Of a stretch of 12,552 bases of DNA, positions 11,799-12,552 are shown piece after piece. Numbering within the stretch: position 1 is the stretch's first letter; every line of letters begins with the position of its first letter. A program made the translations under genes and the position numbers. The notes beneath the pieces were generated by a model. That model did no database searches, was not told the DNA's origin, and saw nothing but the letters and a program-made list of their open reading frames with translations. Source of the stretch: Streptosporangiaceae bacterium (GTDB taxonomy: Bacteria > Actinomycetota > Actinomycetes > Streptosporangiales > Streptosporangiaceae); NCBI GenBank assembly GCA_030045295.1, contig JASIGD010000071.1, positions 1 through 12,552 on the forward strand, written 5' to 3'.

Positions 11799-12552
11799 GC
11801 CGCCCGTACACCGGGCGGCTCAGCGTCCGCTCTGTCGCGGTTCCCGATCCCGGGGATCTCCTCGGCCAGCTGCCGCGTCCGGACGCCGTCGCCTGGGTGC
11901 ACCGCGGCGCGGGGCTGGCGGGCTGGGGCGAGGCGGCGCGGGTCACGCTGCCGGCCGGCGAAGACAGGTTCACCGCCGGGGAGAAGTGGCTTCGCTCGCT
12001 GTTTGACGCCGCGGACGTCGACGACCAGGTGCGGGTGCGCGGCTCGGGTCCCGTCGCGTTCGGCACGTTCACCTTCGACGCGTCGTCCGACGGATCGGTG
12101 CTCGTCGTCCCCAGCGCCGTCCTCGGCCGGGACGGCCGCGGCCGGGCTTGGCTCACCACCGTCAGCCAAGGCGCCGACCCGGCCGGCCCGGTTCCCGGCC
12201 GGCCCGCCGGGCCGGGATCCGCGTCGGCGCCGATTCCCCCGACCGGAATCCGCTGGCACGACGGGAGCCTGCCTGGCCCCCAGTGGGAGCTGGCCGTCGC
12301 GGACGCGGTGACGGCGATCAAGGCGGGCCGCCTGCGCAAGGCGGTACTCGCCCTGGACCAGTTCGCGACCGCCGCCGAGCCTATCGATGTGCGGGTCCTG
12401 CTGCGCCGACTGGCCGACCGCTGCCCCGAGTGCTTTACCTTTGCCTGCGACGGCATGGTGGGCGCCACCCCGGAACTGCTGATCCGGCAAAACGGCCGCC
12501 ACGTCAGCGCGCTGGTGCTGGCCGGCACGGCGCCGCGAGGCGGCGACCCCGC
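11786..12552 (+). CDS. menF: Isochorismate synthase (chorismate-binding enzyme), N-terminal part; continues past the window
   Basis: About 255 residues are visible. The frame begins after TGA 11762-11764; in-frame starts are GTG 11786 and GTG 11792, neither with a clear ribosome site. The N-terminal segment SVRSVAVPDPGDLLGQLP and HRGAGLAGWGEAARV resembles actinobacterial isochorismate synthases. The chorismate-binding domain starts around WELAVADAVTAIKAGRLRKAVLALDQ, where the Lys of RKAVLA is the likely catalytic base, followed by CFTFACDGMVGATPELLIRQNG and ALVLAGTAPRGG. The enzyme converts chorismate to isochorismate for menaquinone or a catecholate siderophore. MenF is tentative, since EntC/DhbC types cannot be excluded without the C-terminal half and the downstream genes. 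It follows the MMPL gene by about 43 bases. Confidence 0.85.
   Translation, partial: MAVLSRPYTGRLSVRSVAVPDPGDLLGQLPRPDAVAWVHRGAGLAGWGEAARVTLPAGEDRFTAGEKWLRSLFDAADVDDQVRVRGSGPVAFGTFTFDASSDGSVLVVPSAVLGRDGRGRAWLTTVSQGADPAGPVPGRPAGPGSASAPIPPTGIRWHDGSLPGPQWELAVADAVTAIKAGRLRKAVLALDQFATAAEPIDVRVLLRRLADRCPECFTFACDGMVGATPELLIRQNGRHVSALVLAGTAPRGGDP
11794..11824 (+). promoter_or_regulatory. Perfect 13-bp hairpin overlapping the isochorismate synthase start
   Basis: GCTGAGCCGCCCG (11794-11806), loop TACAC, CGGGCGGCTCAGC (11812-11824). Eleven of 13 pairs are G-C. It begins on the last base of GTG 11792 and covers codons 3-13 of the gene if that starts at 11786. It could be a translation-blocking structure, or a T-less terminator for the MMPL transcript that also encodes LSRPYTGRLS. 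Confidence 0.65.

Overview
The window is very GC-rich DNA with long overlapping shadow frames, GTG/TTG starts and G-rich Shine-Dalgarno sites. The gene content (Rv2578c-type radical SAM protein, DUF3040 protein, FmdB-type zinc ribbon, MMPL and EmrB/QacA-type exporters) points to a filamentous or soil actinomycete chromosome. The order Streptosporangiales or a relative is my guess; nothing in the window fixes it.

Layout. 1-426 is the C-terminal end of an MFS exporter. It is followed nine bases later by a small FmdB-type zinc-ribbon gene (436-654) and then by an unrecognised three-helix membrane protein (783-1373) behind a potentially structured leader. A Crp/Fnr regulator (1506-2189) runs convergently towards two tandem, paralogous DHA2-type MFS exporters on the minus strand (2217-3674 and 3797-5506). 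The promoter-proximal one has an unusual Pro/Gly/Arg N-terminal extension encoded by a minisatellite. Its promoter carries a perfect MarR-like palindrome and faces an uncharacterised 167-aa gene (5843-6346). That gene converges on a DUF3040 membrane protein (6359-6814, minus). Divergent from DUF3040 is an Rv2578c-family radical SAM gene (7055-9238) interrupted by a 344-residue LAGLIDADG intein (7331-8362). After a hairpin, a candidate promoter and three phased 20-bp repeats comes an MMPL/RND-family exporter (9487-11742). The window ends inside an isochorismate synthase gene (from about 11786), whose start overlaps a perfect 13-bp hairpin.

How the parts may work together. Four exporters (three MFS, one MMPL) lie within 12 kb, so the region looks like a membrane-export neighbourhood rather than one pathway. 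I see no biosynthetic cluster, phage, IS element, CRISPR array, tRNA or rRNA. The most striking object is the intein. It sits exactly at the third cysteine of the radical SAM CX3CX2C motif, so the iron-sulfur enzyme can be active only after splicing. The other points worth attention are regulatory: a leader that could mask the ribosome site at 770-774, a short leaderless ORF ending inside the hairpin at the isochorismate synthase start, and two places where the upstream gene's TAG stop codon is also the first half of a TAGAAT -10 element.
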